Shown piece by piece: positions 1-7,374 of a stretch of 17,758 bases of DNA (its first letter is position 1; each line of letters starts with the position of its first letter). The notes under the pieces were generated by a model, which worked only from the letters and a program-made list of their open reading frames with translations, ran no database searches and was not told where the DNA came from. A program made the translations under genes and the position numbers. This DNA comes from Candidatus Omnitrophota bacterium (GTDB lineage Bacteria > Omnitrophota > Gorgyraeia > Gygaellales > Profunditerraquicolaceae): NCBI GenBank assembly GCA_028719265.1, contig JAQUKF010000012.1:1-17758 (forward strand), read 5' to 3'.

Positions 1-349
1 TGACAGCCTGGGTATTCAAAGGATTGGACATTGCCAGGGTCAGGTTGTTGCCGATCTTGTCTATAGGCACCAGCAGGTACTGCCGGGCAAGTTTGGCGGG
101 AATGGTATCGGTAATCTCCGGGCTCACATCGTAGTTTTTAAGGGTGAGGAACGGAAAACCGTACTGGGCGGTCAAAGATTGGGCGATATCGTCCTCTTTC
201 ACGTACCCCAGCTCGACCAATGTTTCTCCTATCAGGCCGCCCTTGTCTTTCTGTTCCTTCAGGGCCTGCTTAAGCTGATTGCGGCTGATAATGCCTTCGT
301 CGAGCAGGAGCTCTCCCAATTGTTTGTTGTTGATCCTTTTAGCCGGCAT
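1..349 (-). CDS. GspE/PilB-type assembly ATPase, N-terminal part only
   Basis: This gene is cut by the left edge of the window; 116 N-terminal residues are visible, starting MPAKRINNKQLGELLLDEG. The segment matches the MshEN-type N-terminal domain (GspE_N) of type II secretion and type IV pilus ATPases. It has an LGELLLDEGIIS helix, an IGETLVELGYV repeat-like segment, and then the YGFPFL, IPAKLARQYLLVPI and LTLAMSNPLN pattern typical of these domains. The Walker motifs and C-terminal ATPase domain would lie outside the window, so pilus assembly and secretion ATPases cannot be told apart, nor can a stand-alone MshEN protein be excluded. The ATG has no clear Shine-Dalgarno sequence. The gene lies 48 nt behind the radical SAM gene but has its own promoter candidate at 380-408, so it may not belong to the rod-shape operon. 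Confidence 0.8.
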   Translation of the reverse strand, partial: MPAKRINNKQLGELLLDEGIISRNQLKQALKEQKDKGGLIGETLVELGYVKEDDIAQSLTAQYGFPFLTLKNYDVSPEITDTIPAKLARQYLLVPIDKIGNNLTLAMSNPLNTQAV

Positions 350-379
350 ATAATATTATCTTAGGAATTTACCGCAACA

Positions 380-408
380 ATTATACCCCTTAACCGCTCA
401 GATAACAA
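380..408 (-). promoter_or_regulatory. Candidate sigma70-type promoter for the GspE/PilB-like gene
   Basis: Read on the minus strand, TTGTTA (408-403) is separated by 17 nt from a perfect TATAAT (385-380). Transcription would start near 373, leaving a leader of about 25 nt before the ATG at 349. The -35 box matches consensus at four of six bases and overlaps the end of the radical SAM gene. Spacing and the perfect -10 are seen directly; activity is inferred. Confidence 0.5.
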
Positions 409-2098
409 TACTTTTATTGAACTCCTCGATCAAATATTCCTTTTTGATCCCTATGTCGATAAAATCCCACGGCAGGGTATCCGATACAGACCTTTCTTCA
501 AGGTACTCCTGCGGATCAATACCCGCTTCGGAAAATGCCTCCTGCCACCTGCTGAACGAAAAAGAGCTCGGCCAGGCATCGAACCTGGCTCCTTTTCTAT
601 AGGCGCAGGCAATGACTGCTCCCAGCCTTCTATCCCCCCTGGAAAACACCCCTTCTAAGAAACCCATCTCTATATTGTGGAAGCTGATCTTAAGCCTCTT
701 ATTCTTGCAACGGCTCCTAAGATAGGCCTGCTTTTCCCTGATCCGGGAAACCGGCTCCATCTTCATCCACTGCAGCGGCGTATGCGGCTTGGGGATCAGG
801 GGGTTTATGCTTATATTGATCTGTGCCCCTCCGCCGCTTACTTTTTTCTTAAGATCCGATGCCGCCGCGGCGAAATCGATTATACCGTCTAAATCCTCAT
901 CCTTTTCACCGGGCAGCCCGATAAGGAAATATAATTTAAGATGCTGGTAACCCACCCGGTAAGCCTCTTCTATTGCCCGGAAGAAATCCTCCTCCGAGAA
1001 ATCCTTGGCTATTGCCTGCCGCAGCCTATGTGTTCCAGCTTCGGGCGCGAATGTCAATCCGGTTTTCTTTATCCCGGCGATCAGGCTGGTAACATTGCCC
1101 AATAACGCCCTGGCCTTCAGGGAAGGAAGCGACAGGTTTACCGCCCTCTCCTTGAAGCTCGCGGTCAAATCGGAAACAACCTTTTCTATTGCCGGATAAT
1201 CGCTCACCGACAATCCCGCCAGGGATAATTCTTCATAACCGCTTAAGGCATAAGCGGAATTTGCCAGGGAAACTACCTTCTCCCTGCTGCGTATCCTCAA
1301 AGGGTAATACTGGCTTCTCGCCTGGCAGAAACGGCAGCGGTTGGGGCATCCGCGCATTACTTCAAGAGTAATACGGTCATGCACGGTCTGCACGAAAGGA
1401 ACGATCCAATTACAGGGGAAAAAGGCGGAATCAAGGTTTTCTACCACGCGTTTCCTGACTTTTCTCCCCGGTTTGTAAAGCGCAGGCGCATATATCCCTT
1501 CCACATGCGACAATTCAGCCAGAAGGTCCTCTTTTGCCAAAGCTCCGTTTTTATAATCCTGCTTACGCCTGCGGTATATATCAATGACCTCCGCGGCTGC
1601 CTCTTCGGCCTCACCGATAATGAACAGGTCGAAGAAATCCGCGATGGGTTCAGGGTTAAGCACGCAAGGACCGCCTCCGATAACCAGGGGCATACGGTAA
1701 TCCCGCAGTTTAGCCTGCAAGGGAACCCCGGCTAAATCCAGCACGTTCAAAACATTGGTGTAATTCAGCTCAGACCCAAGGGAAAAACCCAAAAAGTCAA
1801 AACCTGACAGTTCCCTGCCGCTCTCTAAGGAAAAAAGCCGCCTGCCGCTGTTCCTTAAGGCTGCCTCCATATCCGCCTCCGGGGCAAAAAATCTTTCACA
1901 GGCGACATCCGGGATATTGTTCAGCACCCCGTAAATTATACGCAGGCCAAGGTTACTCATCCCTATTTCATAAAGGTCCGGAAAACCTAAAGCAAAGCTT
2001 ATCGCGCAGGAAGAGATCTCCTTGCCGGAAGCATTCCACTCATGGCCCAGGTACTGTGCCGGCCGGTGCACGTTCAACAATAATCCTTCATCTATCAT
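398..2098 (-). CDS. B12-binding-type radical SAM protein (TIGR03960-like)
   Basis: The product has 566 residues and belongs to the radical SAM superfamily. The cluster motif CPNRCRFC (Cys251, Cys255, Cys258) is clear. N-terminal to it is a cobalamin-binding-like Rossmann domain with GGGPCVLNPEP (about 141-151) and FIIGEAEE (159-166). Downstream, FAPEAGTHRLR and LYFLIGLPGE are features of the TIGR03960 group, whose reaction is unknown. The ATG at 2098 overlaps the rodA stop by one base (TGATG) and has AAGGAG nine nt upstream (2113-2108). The same frame stays open upstream to 2467, but that part lies inside rodA and is not protein-like. From general knowledge, this family often sits next to rodA and is followed by a DUF2344 (TIGR03936) partner and RNase E/G. 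Neither follows here. Confidence 0.88.
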   Translation of the reverse strand: MIDEGLLLNVHRPAQYLGHEWNASGKEISSCAISFALGFPDLYEIGMSNLGLRIIYGVLNNIPDVACERFFAPEADMEAALRNSGRRLFSLESGRELSGFDFLGFSLGSELNYTNVLNVLDLAGVPLQAKLRDYRMPLVIGGGPCVLNPEPIADFFDLFIIGEAEEAAAEVIDIYRRRKQDYKNGALAKEDLLAELSHVEGIYAPALYKPGRKVRKRVVENLDSAFFPCNWIVPFVQTVHDRITLEVMRGCPNRCRFCQARSQYYPLRIRSREKVVSLANSAYALSGYEELSLAGLSVSDYPAIEKVVSDLTASFKERAVNLSLPSLKARALLGNVTSLIAGIKKTGLTFAPEAGTHRLRQAIAKDFSEEDFFRAIEEAYRVGYQHLKLYFLIGLPGEKDEDLDGIIDFAAAASDLKKKVSGGGAQINISINPLIPKPHTPLQWMKMEPVSRIREKQAYLRSRCKNKRLKISFHNIEMGFLEGVFSRGDRRLGAVIACAYRKGARFDAWPSSFSFSRWQEAFSEAGIDPQEYLEERSVSDTLPWDFIDIGIKKEYLIEEFNKSIVI

Positions 2099-3198
2099 CA
2101 GAATACGCTCCTTGTGCGATCGATATTCACCAGGATGCCCAGGGCGATAAAGGTAACCAGCATACTTGAACCGCCGTAGCTCATCAGCGGCAGGGGCAGG
2201 CCGACTACCGGAGCCAACCCCATGTTCATGGCGATATTTATGAACACCTGCAGGGCCAAAAGAAGAGATATGCCGTAAGCAAGAAGCCGGCCGAAAGAAT
2301 CCTGTGTCCTCTGGGCGATAATGAACCCCTGCCGGATGATCAGGTAATACATCAACAAAAGCAGGATACTGCCCAGAAAACCCCACTGTTCGGAAAAGGT
2401 GGCAAAGATAAAATCCGTGTGTGACTCCGGGAGAAAATACAGCTGGCTCTGTGTGCCGGAAAGCCATCCTTTGCCGAACAGTCCTCCTGAGCCTATGGCT
2501 ATGCGCGACTGGATTACCGTATAACCCGCCCCCAGCGGATCGATATTCGGGTTCAGGAAAACCAGCAGCCTTTGTTTCTGGTAATCCCTCAGGAAATGCC
2601 AGAAGAAAGGCAGAGGCAGCACCAATATCGCAATCATTATAATAATATATTTCAGGCGCACGTTAGTCAGGTAAAGCAACGAAACAAAAACCAAAAGGAG
2701 CATAAGCCCGCTCCCCAGGTCAGGCTGCTCGATGATCAAAAACATAGGCACGGCCACAAAAATAAAGGGAAGGATTATCCCTCTGAATATGCCGAATTTT
2801 CCCGACAAAAGCGATATGTCGTCAACCGACTTTTTGCTGAAATACCGCGCCAGGAATATTATCACCGCCAGCTTAGCAAATTCCGACGGCTGAAAATTAA
2901 ACCAGGCGAATCTCAGCCAGCGCTGGGCACCAAGCCTGATAATACCGAGGGCAAAAACAAGAAAAAGAAAGAATAGCGCTATGCCGTAGATAAGATAGTT
3001 GGCGTCCCAAAGCCGGCGGTAATTGAGCCTGGCGGCGGCAAAGAAACAGACCAAACCGAGGAATACCCAGAGGGCCTGGCGCTTGTAAATATCCTGCCAT
3101 ACCCCCTCCTTCTGATAGGTGCTGCTGTAAATGGACAAAATACCAAGGCCCGCTATAATCAAGGCAAGGACCAGTATCCTGAAAAATGAACTTCTCAT
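2098..3198 (-). CDS. rodA: Peptidoglycan glycosyltransferase RodA (SEDS family)
   Basis: RodA polymerises lipid II into glycan strands in the inner membrane during cell elongation, paired with PBP2. The 366-residue product is a polytopic membrane protein of normal length (E. coli RodA is 370). SEDS hallmarks are present in order: GAQRWL (90-95), FQPSEFAKLA (102-111), EQPDLGSG (157-164), LPESHTDFIFA (256-266) and PLPLMSYGGSSM (335-346). Asp262, in the SHTDF segment, matches the catalytic aspartate of E. coli RodA in both context and number. The start is the ATG overlapping the stop of mrdA (ATGA), with AGGGG five nt upstream. The frame stays open upstream but that part lies inside mrdA. The overlap with its cognate transpeptidase gene suggests translational coupling and equal synthesis of the pair. 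Confidence 0.97.
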   Translation of the reverse strand: MRSSFFRILVLALIIAGLGILSIYSSTYQKEGVWQDIYKRQALWVFLGLVCFFAAARLNYRRLWDANYLIYGIALFFLFLVFALGIIRLGAQRWLRFAWFNFQPSEFAKLAVIIFLARYFSKKSVDDISLLSGKFGIFRGIILPFIFVAVPMFLIIEQPDLGSGLMLLLVFVSLLYLTNVRLKYIIIMIAILVLPLPFFWHFLRDYQKQRLLVFLNPNIDPLGAGYTVIQSRIAIGSGGLFGKGWLSGTQSQLYFLPESHTDFIFATFSEQWGFLGSILLLLMYYLIIRQGFIIAQRTQDSFGRLLAYGISLLLALQVFINIAMNMGLAPVVGLPLPLMSYGGSSMLVTFIALGILVNIDRTRSVF

Positions 3199-4910
3199 AT
3201 AATCCCCTGTTTGATCATTGCTTCTATTACCTGCCTGGCGATAACAGTAGCTGCATGCCCGGGCCCTCCATGCTCCAGAAAAACACAAATCGCGTATTTC
3301 GGCTTATCGTACGGGAAGAACCCTACAAACCAGGCGTGGGTTGACCCCCGGGAGACCTGGGCGGTGCCGGTCTTGCCGGCAACCGGCACCTTCAACCCGG
3401 ACAATACACTCCCTGTTCCCCTGCTTCCGGAAACCACGGCGCGCAGCCCGCGGCGGACGATCTCTAAGGTCTCCCTCCTGAAACCTACCCGCAGCATCCT
3501 TTTTTTCTTCGCCGACAGGTCCACCCCGCCGACGGATTTGATAATATAAGGACTGGGCAGGTATCCTCCGTTGGCAAACACCGAAACCATATCGACCGCC
3601 TGCAGCGGAGTAACCAGGCAATCACCCTGCCCGATGCTTAAGTTGGCGGTATCTCCGTCAAACCAGTTCTGGAACCTGTTTATCTTCTTCCACAACGGAG
3701 AAGGTATGAGGCCGCTCGTCTCATAAGGCAGCTCAAAGCTCGTGCTTTTTCCCAGCCCCAGCTTTAAGGCGTAATCATGTATATTCTGCGCGCCCAGCAG
3801 AAGCCCCGTCCTGTAAAAGAAGATGTCGCAGGAATGCGCCAATGCCGAGATCACATCCTGCATGCCGTGCACGTCCCAGCAGGAAAACTTCCTTGAGCCG
3901 ATCATCATCGAGCCGCGGCAGAGAAAACTCGTCGCCAGGTTTATCTTCCTTAATTCCAGGGCGGCGCTTGCCACCACTATCTTAAAGATCGATGCGGGCG
4001 GATAGCTCGAAGATACCGCCCGGTTGATCAAAGGCGAAGCCGGGTTGTTGAACAGCCCGGCGATAAGCCTTGTGCGCTTGTTCACAAAGACGGCGGGATT
4101 GAAATTCGGGTAATTGGCCATTGCCAATACCTCGCCGTTTTGGGGGTCAATTATGACTATGCTGCCCTTGCGGCCGGATAGCGCTTCCTCTGCGATCTTC
4201 TGTATCCTGAGGTCAACGGTCAGCTGGACATCCCTGCCGTTACGCGGAGGCTCGAATCCCAAAACGCGCGTGAACTTACCCCGGTGGTTCACCTCAACCG
4301 AAAGCCCTCCTTCTTCCTGGCGCAAGTAATAATCATATTTCTCCTCCACCCCGCCGAATCCCACAATATCCTTGGTCTTGTACCCGTAATCTTCCAGCTT
4401 GGTCAGCCGCCAACGGTCGATCTCGTTCACATAACCGATAACATGGGAGGCCAATGTGCCGTAAGGATAATCCCGCAGGGGATTTGACTGAACGATAATC
4501 GCCGGCTCCTCCAGCTTGTATTCCCCCAAAAGTATGGCCTTTTTAAGTTCTATATTGCTGGCGACGGTAACCGGCAGGCTGGAAGAAAAATAGTTCTTCC
4601 TGAATACGGACTTCAACTCACCGGGGCTGATATTCAATATTCGGCTGATCCCCTCCAGGGCCCGGTCGATCTGCTCCGGCTCCTGGGGCAGGATCATGAC
4701 GTCATAAGAGATCCGGCTGCCTACGATAAGCTGGCCGTTACGGTCCAGTATATTCCCGCGCGAGCCCTCCTGCGGTATCAGGCGTATGCAATTGCTGTCG
4801 CTTAACCTGCGGAATCTTGAGCCCTGCAGCAGGTCAAGGTTCGCCAACCCGATAAACAGGACGGCAAACATCAGGATAATTACGATCTTTAAAACGCCTT
4901 TTCTTCCCAT
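3195..4910 (-). CDS. mrdA: Penicillin-binding protein 2 (elongation transpeptidase)
   Basis: This class B PBP cross-links new peptidoglycan as the partner of RodA. The 571-residue product has an N-terminal membrane anchor (about 7-25) and a PBP dimerisation domain with EGSRGNILDRNG (48-59). The transpeptidase domain carries all three active-site motifs: S307-I-F-K310, S360-C-D362 and K513-T-G515. The anchor, the domain order and the rodA neighbour fit PBP2 rather than the division protein PBP3. It is shorter than E. coli PBP2 (633). The start lies 8 nt after mreD and lacks a close ribosome binding site; the nearest AGGAGG (4931-4936, inside mreD) is 20 nt upstream. Initiation may therefore depend on ribosomes finishing mreD. 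Confidence 0.96.
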   Translation of the reverse strand: MGRKGVLKIVIILMFAVLFIGLANLDLLQGSRFRRLSDSNCIRLIPQEGSRGNILDRNGQLIVGSRISYDVMILPQEPEQIDRALEGISRILNISPGELKSVFRKNYFSSSLPVTVASNIELKKAILLGEYKLEEPAIIVQSNPLRDYPYGTLASHVIGYVNEIDRWRLTKLEDYGYKTKDIVGFGGVEEKYDYYLRQEEGGLSVEVNHRGKFTRVLGFEPPRNGRDVQLTVDLRIQKIAEEALSGRKGSIVIIDPQNGEVLAMANYPNFNPAVFVNKRTRLIAGLFNNPASPLINRAVSSSYPPASIFKIVVASAALELRKINLATSFLCRGSMMIGSRKFSCWDVHGMQDVISALAHSCDIFFYRTGLLLGAQNIHDYALKLGLGKSTSFELPYETSGLIPSPLWKKINRFQNWFDGDTANLSIGQGDCLVTPLQAVDMVSVFANGGYLPSPYIIKSVGGVDLSAKKKRMLRVGFRRETLEIVRRGLRAVVSGSRGTGSVLSGLKVPVAGKTGTAQVSRGSTHAWFVGFFPYDKPKYAICVFLEHGGPGHAATVIARQVIEAMIKQGII

Positions 4911-4918
4911 ATAAAAAT

Positions 4919-5389
4919 TTACGCTGATATCCTCCTGCTTAGCTTAAAAACCAACGGCGAGATTGCCGCGCTATACAACGAAGGAAAAATCAGATTGCGC
5001 AGGAATATCCCCGCCGGGATAAAGCTTCCGGAATGTAAACTCTGTATGCCGGCCGCGGCGTTATTCAAAACGGCCAATATCAAAACCAGCGCAAGGCGGA
5101 TATAATTATTTTCGGTAGGAATCTGTGAAGAAAGACGAAAAACCAGGTAACTCCATATGCCGAAAAGCACCGTATTCATCGCCGGAGCCGCCGGAAGAAA
5201 GGCATCCTTCAGAAGTCCGGCGAAAACAGCCGCAATCAAAGCTACCCTGAAATTGAAATAGAATACAAGGGAAACGGCAAAGACCAAAAGGATATCGGGC
5301 TTTGCGCCGAAGAAGGTTAAGGAAGCCGGCCAGACCAGCTGAATGGTAGTTAAGACGAACAGGGAGAGAACGATCAGGGTCTTTCTCAT
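4919..5389 (-). CDS. mreD: Rod shape-determining protein MreD
   Basis: This is a small (156 residues), very hydrophobic inner-membrane protein with about five predicted membrane segments. It starts MRKTLIVLSLFVLTTIQL and contains the AKPDILLVFAVSL segment and a later FLRNLIFPSLYS segment typical of MreD. Sequence conservation in the family is low, so the call rests on length (E. coli 162), topology and position between mreC and mrdA. It acts in the MreBCD complex that spatially organises wall synthesis. The ATG overlaps the mreC stop codon by 4 nt (ATGA). The upstream ribosome binding site is weak, which again suggests coupled translation. Confidence 0.9.
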   Translation of the reverse strand: MRKTLIVLSLFVLTTIQLVWPASLTFFGAKPDILLVFAVSLVFYFNFRVALIAAVFAGLLKDAFLPAAPAMNTVLFGIWSYLVFRLSSQIPTENNYIRLALVLILAVLNNAAAGIQSLHSGSFIPAGIFLRNLIFPSLYSAAISPLVFKLSRRISA

Positions 5390-6165
5390 GGAATAATAAC
5401 CAGCACCTCTTCAATGCCGGAGAGGTCCGCCGAAGGCCTGATCACCGCATAACGGCTTAGGCCGGAGAATTCCTTGCCTATGCTCACCACCTTGCCCACA
5501 AGCAAACCTCTCGGATAAACCCGGCTTAACTCCGAAGTAATTATCGTATCACCCGGGGCGATCTGCGCGTCATTCGGGAGGTAACGCATGATCAGGTTTG
5601 AACCCAGGGAACCACTGACCAATCCCTCCTGACGGCTGCGCTGGACAATCGCGGAAACCCCCTGGCTTGGATCGTTTATCAACAACACCTTGCTGGTATC
5701 TTCGGAACTTTCTATTATCCTGCCCAGCAGGCCCGAGGCATTAACCACCGCCATCCCCCGCCTGATACCGCTATTGCGACCCTTATCAATGATCAGACTG
5801 CTCGACCAGCTGTCGGGGGAGCGGGCGATCACCCTGGCGCAAACCATCCGGAAAGGAGAATTTTTTTTAAAACTAAACAGCCCCTTCAGGCGCAGGTTTT
5901 CCTGCTCCGTTTCGCGCATCTCAAAGAGCTTCCTGCGCAGTTCCCCCACTACGTATCTGAGCCTGTCGGAATCTACCATGTTACGGTGAAAAAAAACAAT
6001 GCCTCCCAGCTCACGCTTGATCATATCGATCAGGCTAAGATGCGGCTTGAAAACCCTTTGGCTCGTATTCTTGAAAGAGGAAGAAAAAACAGAAACCAGG
6101 AAGATCAGGAAGGCGATTGCTGCTATACTGGTTATGGTCTTGCGGGATAACTTAAGCACATTCAA
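5386..6165 (-). CDS. mreC: Rod shape-determining protein MreC
   Basis: MreC is a periplasmic scaffold that links MreB filaments to PBP2 and RodA. The 259-residue product has a short cytoplasmic tail, one membrane helix (about 10-28), a coiled-coil segment (about 65-95, rich in Glu, Arg and Leu) and the two-lobed beta domain. Typical MreC segments are LIIDKGRNSGIRRGMAV (124-140), SGLLGRI (144-150) and PGDTIITS to PRGLLVGKV (about 204-226). It is shorter than E. coli MreC (367). The start is a TTG placed directly after an in-frame TGA, so no longer protein is possible; a GTG two codons later is the alternative. The nearby ATG at 6161 is out of frame and soon stops. A 67-nt gap separates it from mreB. 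Confidence 0.94.
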   Translation of the reverse strand: MNVLKLSRKTITSIAAIAFLIFLVSVFSSSFKNTSQRVFKPHLSLIDMIKRELGGIVFFHRNMVDSDRLRYVVGELRRKLFEMRETEQENLRLKGLFSFKKNSPFRMVCARVIARSPDSWSSSLIIDKGRNSGIRRGMAVVNASGLLGRIIESSEDTSKVLLINDPSQGVSAIVQRSRQEGLVSGSLGSNLIMRYLPNDAQIAPGDTIITSELSRVYPRGLLVGKVVSIGKEFSGLSRYAVIRPSADLSGIEEVLVIIP

Positions 6166-6232
6166 TCAAAAAGCTGCGGTTCGCTTGCTCCAGACAAAAA
6201 GGGGAAAATAGACTGTAAAGCCCGAAGGAATA

Positions 6233-7306
6233 TCAGCTGCGTGATTCGGTCTTGACCGAAACGGTAACTTTCTTGAGATACTGGATTTCGCTAAGCACCC
6301 GGCCGGTGCCGTTTGCCACTGCGGTGACCGGATCATCGGTTACATGCACGGGCAGGCCGGTCTCCTCGGAAATCAATTTATCCAACCCTCTCAACAGGGA
6401 ACCTCCGCCGGCCATAACGATGCCGTGTTCGATAAGGTCCGCCGCCAGTTCAGGAGGCGTTCTCTCCAGCGATATCTTAGTGATCTCCAGTATCGCCCGC
6501 AGCGGTTCCTGCAGGGATTCACGGATCTCTTCGCTGGTAATGGTAACGATCTTGGGCAATCCGGCAACCAAATCCCTGCCCTTTACCTCCATCCCCATCT
6601 CCTCTTCCAGCGGATAAGCCGAACCGATCCTCATCTTTATGTCTTCGGCGGTACGCTCCCCCACCAAAAGGTTATATGTTTTCTTGAGGTATTCGATGAT
6701 CGCCTCATTCATTTCGTCGCCGCCGATGCGGATGGACTTGGAAAATACCATTCCGGCCAGCGAAATTACCGCTATCTCCGTAGTCCCGCCGCCTATATCA
6801 ATGATCATGTTACCGACCGGCTCCTGGATAGGCAGTCCCACGCCGATCGCAGCGGCTATCGGTTCTTCGATCAAAAACACCTCTCTGGCTCCAGCGCGCT
6901 CCGCGGAATCCTTGACCGCGCGCTTCTCCACCTCGGTAATCCCCGACGGGATGGCAATGACTATCCTCGGCCTGACCAATACCCTGCGGTGATGCACCTT
7001 CTTTATGAAATAACGAAGCATTGCTTCGGTAATCTCGAAATCGGAGATAACCCCGTCTTTCATCGGCCTGATGGCGACGATATTCCCCGGGGTACGACCG
7101 AGCATTCGCTTGGCCTCTTCTCCTACCGCCAGGACATGCGAAGTCCCCCGTTCGATAGCGACTACCGAAGGCTCGCAGAGGACAACCCCTTCCCCTTTCA
7201 CGAAAACCAGGGTCGTGGCTGTTCCCAGGTCAATTCCCATATCGTTAGAAAAAAGGCCCAAGATAAAATTGACCGTTCTTTTAAACTGCTGGCTGAATTT
7301 TACCAT
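6233..7306 (-). CDS. mreB: Rod shape-determining protein MreB (bacterial actin)
   Basis: MreB forms membrane-bound ATP-dependent filaments that guide the elongation machinery. The 357-residue product has an amphipathic N-terminal membrane-binding helix (about 1-20), the phosphate-1 motif DLGTATT (26-32), the phosphate-2 motif DIGGGTTE (170-177) and the adenosine motif AGGGSLLRG near the C-terminus. The ATG at 7306 is preferred over the GTG at 7327 because AGGAG lies five nt in front of it and the promoter at 7337-7365 would start transcription at about 7330. It is the first gene of the mreBCD-mrdA-rodA-radical SAM operon. Length and motifs are normal for the family (E. coli 347). Confidence 0.98.
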   Translation of the reverse strand: MVKFSQQFKRTVNFILGLFSNDMGIDLGTATTLVFVKGEGVVLCEPSVVAIERGTSHVLAVGEEAKRMLGRTPGNIVAIRPMKDGVISDFEITEAMLRYFIKKVHHRRVLVRPRIVIAIPSGITEVEKRAVKDSAERAGAREVFLIEEPIAAAIGVGLPIQEPVGNMIIDIGGGTTEIAVISLAGMVFSKSIRIGGDEMNEAIIEYLKKTYNLLVGERTAEDIKMRIGSAYPLEEEMGMEVKGRDLVAGLPKIVTITSEEIRESLQEPLRAILEITKISLERTPPELAADLIEHGIVMAGGGSLLRGLDKLISEETGLPVHVTDDPVTAVANGTGRVLSEIQYLKKVTVSVKTESRS

Positions 7307-7311
7307 ATAAT

Positions 7312-7316
7312 CTCCT
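7312..7316 (-). promoter_or_regulatory. Ribosome binding site that fixes the mreB start
   Basis: AGGAG on the minus strand is five nt before the ATG at 7306. It supports MVKFSQQ as the N-terminus instead of the GTG-initiated form seven residues longer. Confidence 0.8.
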
Positions 7317-7336
7317 GGATTTAACACGGTGAAGTG

Positions 7337-7365
7337 ATTTTAACAGAGTTTAAAGGCCTTGTCAA
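7337..7365 (-). promoter_or_regulatory. mreB: Sigma70-type promoter of the mre operon
   Basis: On the minus strand a perfect TTGACA (7365-7360) and TAAAAT (7342-7337) are spaced 17 nt apart, which is close to the sigma70 consensus. Transcription would begin near 7330, giving a leader of about 24 nt that contains the mreB ribosome binding site. The element fills the 68-nt gap after the aroA stop codon, so the six rod-shape genes can be transcribed independently of aroA. Confidence 0.8.
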
Positions 7366-7374
7366 ATAATATGT

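Noticed and set aside
2099..2467. N-terminal extension of the radical SAM frame by 123 residues
   Set aside because: It lies wholly inside rodA in another frame, has no protein-like pattern, and the ATG at 2098 has a good ribosome binding site and begins the conserved part.
6166..6232. Attenuator or terminator between mreB and mreC
   Set aside because: There are T-runs but no stem of more than a few base pairs before them, so no structure could be supported.
6344..7324. Long open frame of 326 codons on the plus strand opposite mreB
   Set aside because: It mirrors mreB almost exactly, shows no domain, has no ribosome binding site that I could see, and mreB is beyond doubt. Codon bias of the sense gene explains it.
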